Shown: piece by piece, positions 34,866 through 42,403 of the stretch
How the letters are laid out: each line of letters starts with the position of its first letter
How positions within the stretch are numbered: position 1 is the stretch's first letter
Assembly: GCA_024102975.1 (NCBI GenBank)
Contig: JAGFJD010000306.1
Span: 1-54,298 of the forward strand
Direction of reading: 5' to 3'
DNA: 54,298 bases
From: Phaeodactylibacter sp.
GTDB lineage: Bacteria; Bacteroidota; Bacteroidia; Chitinophagales; Saprospiraceae
Translations under genes and position numbers: made by a program
The notes under the pieces: generated by a model
Database searches by the model: none
Told to the model about the DNA's origin: nothing
The model's input: only the letters and a program-made list of their open reading frames with translations

Positions 34866-34982
34866 GCGAACTGTTATCAGCTCAAAACGAAAAAATACCT
34901 AATTTGCGTCAGCCAACCAGCAATGTGTCCGCCTGCGTCGTTCAGGTTACAGGCTGTTTATCAACAAAAGCAGAAAGAACCG

Positions 34983-36188
34983 ATGGAAGATTGGGACGCC
35001 AGGCTGCTCAGCCTTATAAAAGAGCTTAAAGAGGAGCAGAAAAAGATATTTGAGGCGGGGGTGCAGAACGCTTTTCCAGACTTGAAGAGGATGTCGCAAA
35101 TATTCGACGACTATTATGTCCTCAACAAACTGAAAATTTATTGCCAGTTGCTGAGTTATCAGAAGTTTGCCTCGCAGAAAATGTTGCCTTGCAGGGCAAC
35201 TGACCTGCGGCTCATGCCTGAAGTCCTCGCTTTAGCAAAGAGCAACCCGGGCGGGAACATAGGGATAACCGTCTACTATTTAATTAGCCGGTTATTTGAG
35301 TCGGTGGAAGACCCAAGTGTGCCTGATAAGGAATTGTTCGCCGAATTGGAAGATTTGTTCGGGCAATCAATCGGGCAATTCAGCGTAGAGGAACAGGTTG
35401 AAGTTTTTTCCTTTTTTACGAACTACTGCATCTGGAAGGTCAACCACCATCCCCATGACGGCCTGTATGGCCAGAAGGTCGTTTTGTATAGCGGAAAGGT
35501 AATTGACTTAAAATACAATGTACGCAAAAGGAAAAGGCCCCATCTGCCTTCCAGCATTTATAAGAATGTAGTCGTAACAGCCTTACAAATAAACGACCAG
35601 CAATTCTTTAGAGATTTTCAGATAGAGGGCATGGAAGCAGAGGATTACGATAAGGGTTTTCAGGGAAAATTTGAATGGGTCGACAACTTCATCCAGACCT
35701 ACAGGAAAGTGCTATCCGCACAAATGGCAAAGTTGTATTATCCATACTGCCGGGCCTTGGTGCTTTTTAATGCGGGAAGGTTCGAAGAAGCCTACCATGC
35801 TTTGGGCAACCCGATGCGAAAAAGAAAGATTTTCATCAATATGAACATCAAAATGCTCCAGCTGAAAATCCTGTACGAGCTTAACCTTTCCAACTCCGCC
35901 TTGCTTGGAAGGGAAGAAATCGACATAGAAACGGTAGCGGAGCGTTTCAGGAAAACAATTGGTTTCGAAAGAAAAAGCAGGAAGCAACTGTCTTACCACG
36001 TGGGCCATTACCAGCAATTTGAAGAGTTGTTCAGGAAACTTCTGAAGCTGTATGAGGGGTACCAACTGGGCCGCCGGGCTGAACGCGATGAACAGTTTAA
36101 GAAAACCAGGAACCAACTGATAGAAGAGGTCAAAAATACCAACCCTCCTTCCAAAAGCTGGTTCCTGGAAAAGTTGGAGGCGCTTTAA
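34983..36188 (+). CDS. Helical (TPR-like) protein of unknown function
   Basis: A 401-residue cytoplasmic protein, almost entirely helical, with no signal peptide or TM segment. Helix pairs such as YYVLNKLKIYCQLLSYQKF, YYPYCRALVLFNAGRFEEAYHAL and LKILYELNLS resemble TPR-type repeats, but they are too irregular for a firm call. ATG 34983 (MEDWDARLLSLIKEL) is chosen because the preceding 20 codons of open frame look noncoding. It is divergent from the ten-gene operon across a palindrome-rich region, and its stop (TTAA) is shared with the stop of the convergent gene at 36185. Such proteins often bind other proteins; here it may be a cytoplasmic regulator or adaptor of the island (inference). Confidence 0.75.
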   Translation: MEDWDARLLSLIKELKEEQKKIFEAGVQNAFPDLKRMSQIFDDYYVLNKLKIYCQLLSYQKFASQKMLPCRATDLRLMPEVLALAKSNPGGNIGITVYYLISRLFESVEDPSVPDKELFAELEDLFGQSIGQFSVEEQVEVFSFFTNYCIWKVNHHPHDGLYGQKVVLYSGKVIDLKYNVRKRKRPHLPSSIYKNVVVTALQINDQQFFRDFQIEGMEAEDYDKGFQGKFEWVDNFIQTYRKVLSAQMAKLYYPYCRALVLFNAGRFEEAYHALGNPMRKRKIFINMNIKMLQLKILYELNLSNSALLGREEIDIETVAERFRKTIGFERKSRKQLSYHVGHYQQFEELFRKLLKLYEGYQLGRRAERDEQFKKTRNQLIEEVKNTNPPSKSWFLEKLEAL

Positions 36189-36571
36189 TTTTTTCTGATG
36201 GCGTACGCGCCTGATGAAAGGTTTTGCCAACTGAGCAAATAGCAGCCCGCCGAAAGCCCGGATGCGGAAAAGAGGAGAACCCCGTACTGTTTGTCATAAA
36301 CCTGAACTGTTGCCCCTCTTTTTTCGTCCCGTAAATGCAACTTTATGTATCCATTGGCCCCGATGGACTGCTTCGGCAGCGATCGGCAAGGCGTTTCCTG
36401 AGAACCTTTCGCCAGGAATGATAACGAAAAACTGCTTTTTCCAGGTATGGCGCCGTTTTCGGAAATACGGAGTTCGATGACGTCGTCCTGGATGATCTGA
36501 GCTTGTCCCTGATCAGGCACTGCAAGGACAAAAAATAACAGCATCAAAAAACTGGTTTTTGAAAAGCCCAT
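36185..36571 (-). CDS. Small exported protein, possible T9SS-type C-terminal domain
   Basis: A 128-residue protein with a signal peptide (FLMLLFFVLAVPDQGQAQ, cut after AQ). The C-terminal part, GATVQVYDKQYGVLLFSASGLSAG, seen as VQVYDKQYGVLLF followed by LSSGAYAIRK, looks like the final strands of a type IX sorting domain (motifs such as VxVYDxxGxLV and LxxGxYxIxV). It lacks the usual PNP segment, and the mature region before it is only about 60 residues, so it could be a stand-alone or degraded cargo. It is convergent with the TPR-like gene, sharing TTAA at the stops, and divergent from the STAND N-half, whose candidate promoter overlaps its first codons. Confidence 0.65.
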   Translation of the reverse strand: MGFSKTSFLMLLFFVLAVPDQGQAQIIQDDVIELRISENGAIPGKSSFSLSFLAKGSQETPCRSLPKQSIGANGYIKLHLRDEKRGATVQVYDKQYGVLLFSASGLSAGCYLLSWQNLSSGAYAIRKN

Positions 36572-36586
36572 AACATTGTACTTTTG
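36558..36586 (+). promoter_or_regulatory. Candidate promoter for the STAND N-half gene
   Basis: TTTG at 36558-36561, 17 bp, then TACTTTTG at 36579-36586, an exact TAnnTTTG. It gives a leader of about 125 nt before the ATG at 36718 and overlaps the 5' end of the divergent small gene. Confidence 0.5.
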
Positions 36587-36717
36587 TAGATGTTATGGAA
36601 GGCCTTCCTTAAAAAGCTGCGCAGCCGGAATTCACGCGTCGACGAAACAAAGCTACGTTGGCCGGGCAGCGAAAGGGACGCAAAACGATTGTGCAATCAG
36701 TTTGCAAACCAATGCTT

Positions 36718-38343
36718 ATGGATACGATCAAGGAATTCTGGGAAAGCGTCGCTTTGAAACTCGCAGAAGAGTACCCCAAAACAACGCCCGATACGTGGCA
36801 GAAAAAGGACATCCTCCTTTTCCTGGATCGTTTTGACCAGGAAATAGTGCGTTTATGCAAGGCTGATGCGGACAAGAGGCGGCTGTGCAAAATACCTTAT
36901 CTCAAGAATGTAGGTTATGACTATGAAGGGTTCGCCAGCTTTTCTTACGATACCTTTTTGAGGGTTTTCCGGTATGAGCAAAACGGCAGCGTCAGTTTGC
37001 GCCACCGTTTTGCCATCTATTTAGGTTACGATTCTTTTGAACATTATGTCAATGAAAAGTTGAACGTCGGCAAAGAATCCAACGACCTGCTGCGAAGCCT
37101 TCCCCTCATACCTCCCTATTTGACAGCTGACACCTACGATGCTCCGTATTTGGGCCTTCAAACTTTTTCAGTTAAATACAGCCGGTTGTTTTATGGCCGC
37201 GGGGCATACATACAAAGCATTTTGGACTATTTAAATGACTCCCCCCCCCCCGATGGCCAGCCTAAAAGTTTTAAGAACCTGTTATTGGTCTTTGGCCAAA
37301 CAGGTGTCGGCAAATCCTCTCTGCTGCAGGCAGGTATTATTCCCCGCCTCTATGAAGGCTGGGATATTCGCTATGCCCGAAGAGATCAATCTACAGGTCT
37401 GGTTGAAATGTTCAGGAAGATGCTCCGGGAGAAGCCTAAATTGCTCTTATTGGATCAATTAGAACATTGGGCCCATGGAAATAATCAAGAGCTTGATAGT
37501 TTCTTTAATATGGTGTCCCGACTGCTGAATCACGAAACCGGGAAAAACACCAAAGTTATTTTGGCCTGTGCCCCCGTTTACCTGCCCTGGATCACCGAAT
37601 CTATCGCCCATTCCAGCCTGGAAAGCTGGTCAAAAGTTACTGTTCCGAAAGATCAGTTATGGAACAAGATTGCCACTGGCCAGTTGTCAGAAGAGCTGAA
37701 CAATGCAGAAGAAAAAATATTCATTTTTCCCTCCCCGGGCGAAAAACATAACCTGTGGAAAGCAATGTCGCCTTTGTTGGAAGAAGGATGGTCTTTAAGA
37801 TACGGATTTGGAAATGGTGATTCTTCGCTGGCCCAGTTATTCAGAGAGCTCACCGCAGAAAGAAAAAAGCTCCTCATCCTTGACCAGTTGGAAGAAGTTT
37901 TCACCAAACCTAACCCTGTATTTGCCCAAAAAGATGGACTGACAGGCGAACAGGCTGAAATTGCCGGACTAGCTGATGAAATATGCCAACTGCTCAGCAC
38001 GACAAATGTCTTTAAAATCATTTTGTCCTTCCGCGCTGATTATCTGGCGGAAATAGAAGACGAACTGGAAAAGCGGCTCCCTAACGAATTTAAAAAGTTC
38101 TTGATCAAACCGCTAAACAGAGAGGGGATCGTAGAAGCCATCGAAGGGCCTTTGATCGACGACCATTTTGAGTTGAAATATTATGATGGCTTTGTCGATG
38201 ATATGGTTCACCTGCTTAAAGAAGACAGCGCGGCAAGCATAGCTCCGGCTCTTCAGGTTATCCTGAAAAAGTTGTGGGATATTGTCAAAAACGATACCCG
38301 GCACATCACCAAAGAAATTTTCGAACAGGCGGTCAGCAAGTAG
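36718..38343 (+). CDS. STAND ATPase N-terminal half: HTH-like domain plus duplicated NTPase
   Basis: A 541-residue cytoplasmic protein. Residues 1-115 form a helical domain ending SYDTFLRVFRYEQNG...RFAIYLGYDSFEHYV, like the HTH-type N-terminal domains of Bacteroidota signalling proteins. The NTPase follows: Walker A GQTGVGKSS (193-201), GWDIRYARRDQS, and Walker B KLLLLDQLEHW (Asp246). A second copy follows at 334-450: FIFPSPGEKHNLWKAM, where the P-loop is lost, GWSLRYGFGNGDSS, KLLILDQLEEVF (Asp389) and a sensor strand IILSFRADYLAEIE. So the NTPase appears duplicated with one dead P-loop. The frame stops at TAG 38341, yet the same frame continues with family-like sequence. An 11-C run lies before the P-loop. 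An earlier ATG at 36712 is possible. The winged helix and propeller expected next are found at 19667-21874. Confidence 0.82.
   Translation: MDTIKEFWESVALKLAEEYPKTTPDTWQKKDILLFLDRFDQEIVRLCKADADKRRLCKIPYLKNVGYDYEGFASFSYDTFLRVFRYEQNGSVSLRHRFAIYLGYDSFEHYVNEKLNVGKESNDLLRSLPLIPPYLTADTYDAPYLGLQTFSVKYSRLFYGRGAYIQSILDYLNDSPPPDGQPKSFKNLLLVFGQTGVGKSSLLQAGIIPRLYEGWDIRYARRDQSTGLVEMFRKMLREKPKLLLLDQLEHWAHGNNQELDSFFNMVSRLLNHETGKNTKVILACAPVYLPWITESIAHSSLESWSKVTVPKDQLWNKIATGQLSEELNNAEEKIFIFPSPGEKHNLWKAMSPLLEEGWSLRYGFGNGDSSLAQLFRELTAERKKLLILDQLEEVFTKPNPVFAQKDGLTGEQAEIAGLADEICQLLSTTNVFKIILSFRADYLAEIEDELEKRLPNEFKKFLIKPLNREGIVEAIEGPLIDDHFELKYYDGFVDDMVHLLKEDSAASIAPALQVILKKLWDIVKNDTRHITKEIFEQAVSK
37241..37251 (+). 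repeat. Eleven-base poly-C tract inside the STAND N-half gene
   Basis: Eleven C in a row encode Ser-Pro-Pro-Pro just before the Walker A motif. A one-base change would truncate the protein before the NTPase. It could be a phase-variable tract or an assembly error site. Confidence 0.85.
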
Positions 38344-38406
38344 GGAACCATCCTGGAGGCTTTTGTGAAAGAGCAACTGGAGTGGCTAAACAGGAACATC
38401 CCGTAA
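38344..38406 (+). pseudogene. In-frame continuation of the STAND gene beyond its stop codon
   Basis: Directly after TAG 38341-38343 the same frame encodes GTILEAFVKEQLEWLNRNIP and then stops (TAA 38404-38406). This is what normally follows the NTPase in nSTAND proteins, just before the winged helix (compare the start of the protein at 21874). It suggests either a nonsense mutation plus a rearrangement breakpoint near 38403, or a split gene. The following 150 bp show nothing. Confidence 0.6.
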
Positions 38407-38558
38407 GTGTTTTCCGTTGTCCTTTGCTTGAATTTGGTAATTTGAGGGTGAACCTGTATGATATTCCGGAAAATAGGGAAGCATAAGAAAAACACCTGCT
38501 GAAATTTCCATAGTATAAGAAAAAAGGTATATTCAACCACCAACCAAAACAGGAACCC

Positions 38559-40064
38559 ATGCAACCCCTCACTCGTCAATCTGCCCGCCTGCCTTCCCTC
38601 CTCTATCACGCTATCCTGATCGTGCTCGCCGCGTCAGGCCCGGCGGCAATGAACGCACAATCCCATCCCGAAGGCCCCCTGGGCGACCTATACCTGGCCC
38701 GCCAGGGCGGCCTGGCGCAGTACTCCAGCGCCGACCCCACCGGCGGCAACAACGACAAGCGGGCGATCCGCCCGGGAGAGACCCTCGTCCTGGCCGACCA
38801 CCAGGGGGCCGGCGTGGTGCGCCGCTGGTGGATCACCATCGCTCCCCGGAACAGCGTAGAGATTCACCGCACCCTCATCGTTCGGTGTTACTGGGACGGA
38901 GAAGAGAACCCCTCGGTGGAAGTGCCGGTGGCCGACTTCTTCGGGATGGGCTTCGGCGAGTGGAAAGATTTCATCTCCCTTCCGCTCAATATGACGAGCG
39001 GCGGGTATAACTGCTACTGGCCGATGCCCTTTCGGCGCAACGCCCGCATCACCGTGGAAAATACCGGGAAAGTGCCGGTGGAGAGTTTTTACTATAACAT
39101 CGACATCCGCACCTACGAGGCGCTGCCGGAAGATGCCCTCTATTTCCACGCCCAGTACCGGCAGGCGCGCAGCCGGGCAGGCCAGCCCATCACCGTGCTG
39201 GAAACCAGCGGGCGGGGCCATTACGTGGGCACCCTGCTCTCCATGCAGCCCGGCCAGGGCCGCCACTACGGCTACCTGGAAGGCGACGAACAGATATACG
39301 TCGACGGGGAAAAAACACCCGGCATCATCGGGACGGGGACGGAAGATTACTTCTCCTCCGGCTGGTACTACATCACCGGGGAATACAGCGCGCCCTACCA
39401 CGGCGTGACGATCAGGGACGACGAGCGCGGGCGCATCAACACCTACCGCTGGCATATCGAAGACCCGATTCCCTTCCAGCAAAGCTTCCGTTTCGACATC
39501 GAGCACGGCGGGACCAACGACATGCCCGGCGTGGAATACGCCTCGGTGGCCTACTGGTACCAAACCCACCCCCATCCGGCCTTCCCGCCGCTGCCGGAAC
39601 AGCTCCTGCCCCTCTCGCAGATCACCAGGCCCTCTGTGGAGGGCGAAACGCTGATCGCCCGAAGCCGGGCCTCGGAAGGGGAACTGCGCATCCAGGAAAT
39701 GGGCGAGTTCGACGGCCGCTGGAGCGGCGGCGCCCAGCTGTGGTGGGTTAACGGCCAGCCCGGCAGCCGGCTGTCCCTGCCCCTGGAAGCGCCCGAAACA
39801 GGCACTTATGAACTGGTTGGCTTTTTCACCCGCGCTCAGGATTACGGCATCTTCCGCCTCCTGGCCAACGGCCAGCCCGCCGGCCACCTCGTGGATGGAT
39901 ACGCCGAACGGGTAGAGCCGACCGGCCCGGTCTCCTTCGGCAGGGTCAACCTGAAGCAGGGCACCAATGAGATCGTACTGGAACTGCTGGGCAAAGACGC
40001 CCGCTCAGCCGGCTTCGGCGACGGCTACCTCGTGGGTATCGACGGGTTTTTGCTCTACCGGTGA
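38559..40064 (+). CDS. GH172 (DUF2961) exported glycoside hydrolase with C-terminal module
   Basis: A 501-residue exported protein of the DUF2961/GH172 family, whose known members act on D-fructofuranosides and D-arabinofuranosides. A signal peptide (HAILIVLAASGPAAMNAQ) precedes the catalytic part, with GAGVVRRWWITI, YWDGEENPSVEVPVADFFG, seen as PSVEVPVADFFG, and the family hallmark GTGTEDYFSSGWYY around residue 265. Residues about 365-501 are a beta-rich module beginning PSVEGETLI and containing WSGGAQLWWV, TYELVGFFTRAQDYG and GDGYLVGIDGFLL. The sulfatase next door ends in nearly the same module. ATG 38559 starts the signal peptide. The pair probably degrades a sulfated or decorated furanoside glycan at the cell surface (inference). 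Confidence 0.9.
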   Translation: MQPLTRQSARLPSLLYHAILIVLAASGPAAMNAQSHPEGPLGDLYLARQGGLAQYSSADPTGGNNDKRAIRPGETLVLADHQGAGVVRRWWITIAPRNSVEIHRTLIVRCYWDGEENPSVEVPVADFFGMGFGEWKDFISLPLNMTSGGYNCYWPMPFRRNARITVENTGKVPVESFYYNIDIRTYEALPEDALYFHAQYRQARSRAGQPITVLETSGRGHYVGTLLSMQPGQGRHYGYLEGDEQIYVDGEKTPGIIGTGTEDYFSSGWYYITGEYSAPYHGVTIRDDERGRINTYRWHIEDPIPFQQSFRFDIEHGGTNDMPGVEYASVAYWYQTHPHPAFPPLPEQLLPLSQITRPSVEGETLIARSRASEGELRIQEMGEFDGRWSGGAQLWWVNGQPGSRLSLPLEAPETGTYELVGFFTRAQDYGIFRLLANGQPAGHLVDGYAERVEPTGPVSFGRVNLKQGTNEIVLELLGKDARSAGFGDGYLVGIDGFLLYR

Positions 40065-40150
40065 GCATTCCATAGCAGTGAAATACCTCGATATATATGG
40101 AAATAAGGAAATACTTTGCCTGCCCAAGCCTGGCGGCGCCTCCCGGCACA

Positions 40151-40205
40151 TTTCCATTCATTTCCACACATTTCCATACATTTCCATTCATTTCCATTCA
40201 TTTCC
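40151..40205 (+). repeat. Decamer tandem repeat TTTCCATTCA, five copies plus
   Basis: Five units of 10 bp (TTTCCATTCA, TTTCCACACA, TTTCCATACA, TTTCCATTCA, TTTCCATTCA) and the start of a sixth end 22 bp upstream of the sulfatase ATG. In the 5' untranslated region the repeat number could affect expression (inference). Confidence 0.85.
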
Positions 40206-40226
40206 CACTCCCCAAACTCAACAATC

Positions 40227-42020
40227 ATGAAATTCCCCTACCGGCTATTCCCCATTTCAATCCTTCATCTGCTGGCCTCTTTCGCCTTTTCGGTTTCCAC
40301 CCACGCCCGGGAGCGCCCTCCCAACCTGGTCATCATTTTCGCGGACGACCTCGGCTACGGCGACCTGGAGTGCTACGGCCACCCTACCATCCGCACGCCC
40401 CACCTCAACCGCATGGCGGCGGAAGGCACGCGCTTTACCCAGTTTTATGTCGCTGCTTCCGTCTGCACGCCGAGCCGGGCGGGGCTGCTCACCGGACGCT
40501 ACCCGGTGCGGACGGGGATGGTGAAGGGGCTCATCCCCGGGAGGGTGCTCTTTCCTAATGATAAAGTGGGCCTGCCGCAGCGGGAAGTCACCATTGCAGA
40601 GGTCTTGAAACAGAAGAATTACGCCACAGCGGCGGTCGGCAAATGGCACCTGGGGCACCTGCCGGAATTCCTGCCCACGGCCCAGGGGTTCGACAGTTAC
40701 TACGGCATTCCCTATTCCAACGACATGGACCACGTCGGCGCCCGCGACGGCCAGCCCGCTTACTGGAACGTGCCGCTCCTGCGGGATACGTCGATCATTG
40801 AACGGCCGGCCGATCAAACCACGCTGACGAAACGATACACCGAGGAAGCCGTGCGGTTCATTCATGAAAATGCAGAGCGCCCCTTTTTCCTGTACCTGGC
40901 CCACACCATGCCTCATGTGCCTCTGTTTGCCTCTCCCGATTTTGCCGGCGCGAGCGCCCGGGGCCTGTACGGCGACGTAGTGGAAGAGATCGACTGGAGC
41001 GTCGGCCGGGTGCTTGAAGCGCTGGAGGAGGCAGGCATCGGAAAAAACACCCTCGTCATTTTCACGAGCGACAACGGCCCCTGGCTGTCCCAGGGCGCCA
41101 ACGGCGGCTCCGCCGGCCTGCTGAAGGAAGGCAAAGGGATGACCTGGGAGGGCGGCATGCGGGTGCCGATGATCGCCTGGTGGCCGGGGGCGGTGCCCGC
41201 AGGAAAAACCTCCCACGCATTGGCTACAACCCTCGACCTGCTGCCGACTGCCGCCGCCCTGGCCGGGACAATGCCTCCGGAGCTGCTCCTGGACGGCTAC
41301 AACATCCTTCCCGTCTTGAAAGGAGCGGCGCCCTCGCCCCGCGACTTCTTCCTTTATTACCGCAACGACCGCATCTACGCTGCGCGGTACGGCCCCTGGA
41401 AGGCGCATTTTTTCACGCAATCCGAGTATCCTGCCGGCCCGCTGGCCGCCCATGAGCCGCCCCTGCTGTTCCATCTTGAAAACGACCCGTCGGAGCGGTT
41501 CAACCTCGCCGCAGGCCATCCGGAGGTGATCGAGCAAATCCGGAAGCGGGTGGACGCGCATCGGAAAACCGTAAAGGACGCCAACCAACCGTCGATAGAG
41601 GCAGAAGCGATGATCGATCAGGCGCGCGTTACCGGCGGTGCCCTGCGCGTCCAACCGATGGCGCCTTTCGCCGGGTTCTGGAGCGGCGATGCTCAGCTGT
41701 GGTGGGTCGGGGCGTCGCCCGGCGACCGCCTGGTGCTGCCGCTGGAAGCAGCGGAGGCCGGCACCTATGAACTCGTCGGCTTTTTCACCCGCGCCCAGGA
41801 TTATGGTATCGTGCGCCTGCTCGTCAACGGCCGGCCGGTTGGCGCCCTGATGGACGGCTATGCACAGGGAGTGGAACACACCGGGCCGGTGTCCTTCGGA
41901 CCGGTAGAGTTGCAGGCTGGAGAGAACGAGCTGGCCGTCGAACTGGTGGGCAAAGATGTGCGTTCGGGAGGATACTCCGATGGCTACCTCGTTGGTATTG
42001 ATGGGTTCCTTCTGAGGTAG
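40227..42020 (+). CDS. Sulfatase (S1 family, CxPSR type) with C-terminal module shared with GH172
   Basis: A 597-residue exported sulfatase. The signal peptide (FPISILHLLASFAFSVSTHA) is followed by PPNLVIIFADDLGYGDLECYG (first metal Asp pair, in IIFADDLGYGD), the formylglycine signature CTPSRAGLLTGRYPVRTG whose Cys must be converted by an anaerobic or FGE-type maturase, GKWHLGHL, and FTSDNGPWL for the second metal pair. Residues about 475-597 form a module very like the C-terminus of the adjacent GH172 protein (TYELVGFFTRAQDYG identical, then WSGDAQLWWV and SDGYLVGIDGFLL). Similarity is high at DNA level too, pointing to recent copying. Target is a sulfate ester on a carbohydrate; which one cannot be seen. 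ATG 40227 begins the signal peptide. Confidence 0.92.
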   Translation: MKFPYRLFPISILHLLASFAFSVSTHARERPPNLVIIFADDLGYGDLECYGHPTIRTPHLNRMAAEGTRFTQFYVAASVCTPSRAGLLTGRYPVRTGMVKGLIPGRVLFPNDKVGLPQREVTIAEVLKQKNYATAAVGKWHLGHLPEFLPTAQGFDSYYGIPYSNDMDHVGARDGQPAYWNVPLLRDTSIIERPADQTTLTKRYTEEAVRFIHENAERPFFLYLAHTMPHVPLFASPDFAGASARGLYGDVVEEIDWSVGRVLEALEEAGIGKNTLVIFTSDNGPWLSQGANGGSAGLLKEGKGMTWEGGMRVPMIAWWPGAVPAGKTSHALATTLDLLPTAAALAGTMPPELLLDGYNILPVLKGAAPSPRDFFLYYRNDRIYAARYGPWKAHFFTQSEYPAGPLAAHEPPLLFHLENDPSERFNLAAGHPEVIEQIRKRVDAHRKTVKDANQPSIEAEAMIDQARVTGGALRVQPMAPFAGFWSGDAQLWWVGASPGDRLVLPLEAAEAGTYELVGFFTRAQDYGIVRLLVNGRPVGALMDGYAQGVEHTGPVSFGPVELQAGENELAVELVGKDVRSGGYSDGYLVGIDGFLLR

Positions 42021-42027
42021 GCAGATA

Positions 42028-42185
42028 CCCGCAGAGCACACCACTAGACATTTTCTGGCCCGTGTAAAAGTGTAAGCGTGTAATGGTGTAAAAGAAATTG
42101 GCTCCCAATCATTTACACGTTTACACTTTCACACCTTTACACAAGTAGCCCCCAAAATGTCCAGTGGTCTGCCCGCAGAGTACAC
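42028..42185. mobile_element. MITE-like palindromic element 1 with flanking direct repeats
   Basis: Ends CCACTAGACATTTTCTGG (42041-42058) and CCAAAATGTCCAGTGG (42152-42167) form an imperfect terminal inverted repeat. Inside is a second stem made of GTGTAAA-type units (about 42062-42092 against 42112-42142). The element is flanked by CCCGCAGAGCACAC (42028-42041) and CCCGCAGAGTACAC (42172-42185), 13 of 14 identical, which look like a target-site duplication. It carries no ORF. The rest of the gap to 42403 holds nothing clear. Confidence 0.55.
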
Positions 42186-42403
42186 ATTTAATTGAGCAAT
42201 CCCATAAGTTGACAACATGGCCCACTGCGCAGTAAGCAAAAAATGTTTATCTTATGATGGGAATGGGAATGTCCAATTAACTGTGCCCTTTGAAAAACGC
42301 GCCTTGATTTTCAAGAACTCGCGAACAGCGAACAGCGAACAATCCCAGGGGAATTCCTCCCCACCTGAAGCGACTTCGATTACCTAACCTCCAAGTTGAT
42401 GTT

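Noticed and set aside
21850..38420. Recombinase-type inverted repeats at the two proposed inversion junctions
   Set aside because: I compared the sequence near 21875 and near 38403 by eye and found no convincing inverted repeat, so a site-specific invertase is not supported.
38688..39887. 399-residue minus-strand ORF opposite the GH172 gene
   Set aside because: Antisense shadow with low-complexity composition; the plus strand encodes a clear GH172 protein.
40257..42044. 595-residue minus-strand ORF opposite the sulfatase
   Set aside because: A GC-rich shadow: the plus strand carries a full sulfatase with all motifs, and the antisense product resembles no family.
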